This document shows positions 6,032 to 6,192 of a stretch of 6,192 nucleotides of DNA, one piece after another. Each line of letters starts with the position of its first letter. Within the stretch, counting starts at the first letter, position 1. Made by a program: the position numbers and the translations under genes. Source of the stretch: DATJPD01 sp036394195 (lineage in GTDB: Bacteria > Pseudomonadota > Alphaproteobacteria > CACIAM-22H2). The stretch lies in contig DASWFO010000119.1 in NCBI GenBank assembly GCA_036394195.1, positions 1-6,192 of the forward strand, given 5' to 3'. Below the pieces are notes generated by a model. That model was given only the letters and a program-made list of their open reading frames with translations, did no database searches and had not been told where the DNA came from.

Positions 6032-6192
6032 GTGAGCCGCTTTCGACATGTCAAAGGAGTCATCGGGCTTTGTGTTGTGTTGTCTGTCGGTCCCGCGTGG
6101 GCGGATAGCAACCCCTTCGTCGGCCGGTGGCACTGGAACCGCGCGCAGTCCACGTTGGCCGCCGGCGAGCCCATCCCCGACGACATGACGGC
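6032..6192 (+). CDS. Small exported protein of unknown function (paralogue 2, cut by right edge)
   Basis: Only the first 53 codons are inside the window. From GTG 6032 the product has a signal peptide (basic SRFRHVK, a hydrophobic core, AWA at 22-24, cleavage before Asp25) and then DSNPFVGRWHWNRAQSTLAA onwards, the same mature opening as paralogue 1 but with four fewer residues between the cleavage site and NPF. The signal peptide shares only scattered codons with paralogue 1, while from 6116 to the edge the DNA is identical to 4936-5012. It carries its own leader box and ribosome site, so it is probably expressed in its own right. The rest of the gene, and whether it is intact, cannot be seen. 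Function is unknown. Confidence 0.85.
   Translation, partial: MSRFRHVKGVIGLCVVLSVGPAWADSNPFVGRWHWNRAQSTLAAGEPIPDDMT

Noticed and set aside
1..6192. tRNA, rRNA, CRISPR array, insertion sequence or prophage genes
   Set aside because: I looked for them on both strands and saw no cloverleaf, regular spacer-repeat pattern, transposase or phage motif.

Overview
The window is GC-rich DNA from a Gram-negative bacterium. The strong C/G bias at third codon positions, the proteins encoded, and a long palindromic intergenic repeat of the 'GTCACCCCGG...CCGGGGTGAC' type all suggest an alphaproteobacterium of the Hyphomicrobiales, in the Bradyrhizobium/Rhodopseudomonas/Rhodoplanes neighbourhood. That placement is inference from style; no marker gene is present.

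Left part (1-4103, all minus strand). Read in the direction of transcription, the order is an EamA/DMT-type inner-membrane transporter (4103-3228), a family III (CaiB/BaiF) CoA-transferase (3150-2005), an NAD(P)-dependent aldehyde dehydrogenase (1991-492), and the N-terminal part of a penicillin-acylase-family amidohydrolase (355 to beyond the left edge). The CoA-transferase and the dehydrogenase are 13 nt apart, each with a strong Shine-Dalgarno site, and surely form one transcription unit. A plausible promoter sits in the 77-nt gap behind the transporter. Together they look like a small catabolic set in which an aldehyde is oxidised to an acid and an acid is activated to its CoA thioester, with possible uptake or efflux and amide hydrolysis at the ends. 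The substrate cannot be read from the sequence.

Middle (4104-4839). A 736-nt stretch without an intact gene holds a perfect-armed nested palindrome (4249-4347), a short stretch with coding character that resembles the C-terminus of a LysR-type regulator (possible gene remnant, about 4400-4582), and the leader of the next gene.

Right part (4840-6192, plus strand). Two tandem paralogous genes encode small exported proteins (the second cut by the right edge) and flank a gene for a small His/Gly-rich lipoprotein. The two paralogues share a conserved box in their leaders (4738-4767 and 5904-5932). Their signal-peptide regions have diverged clearly, but from the start of the shared mature part they are identical at every base for the 77 nt that can be compared. 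This mosaic suggests recent gene conversion or selection on the mature domain, and is the most unusual thing in the window. The exported proteins and the lipoprotein have no function I can name with confidence.
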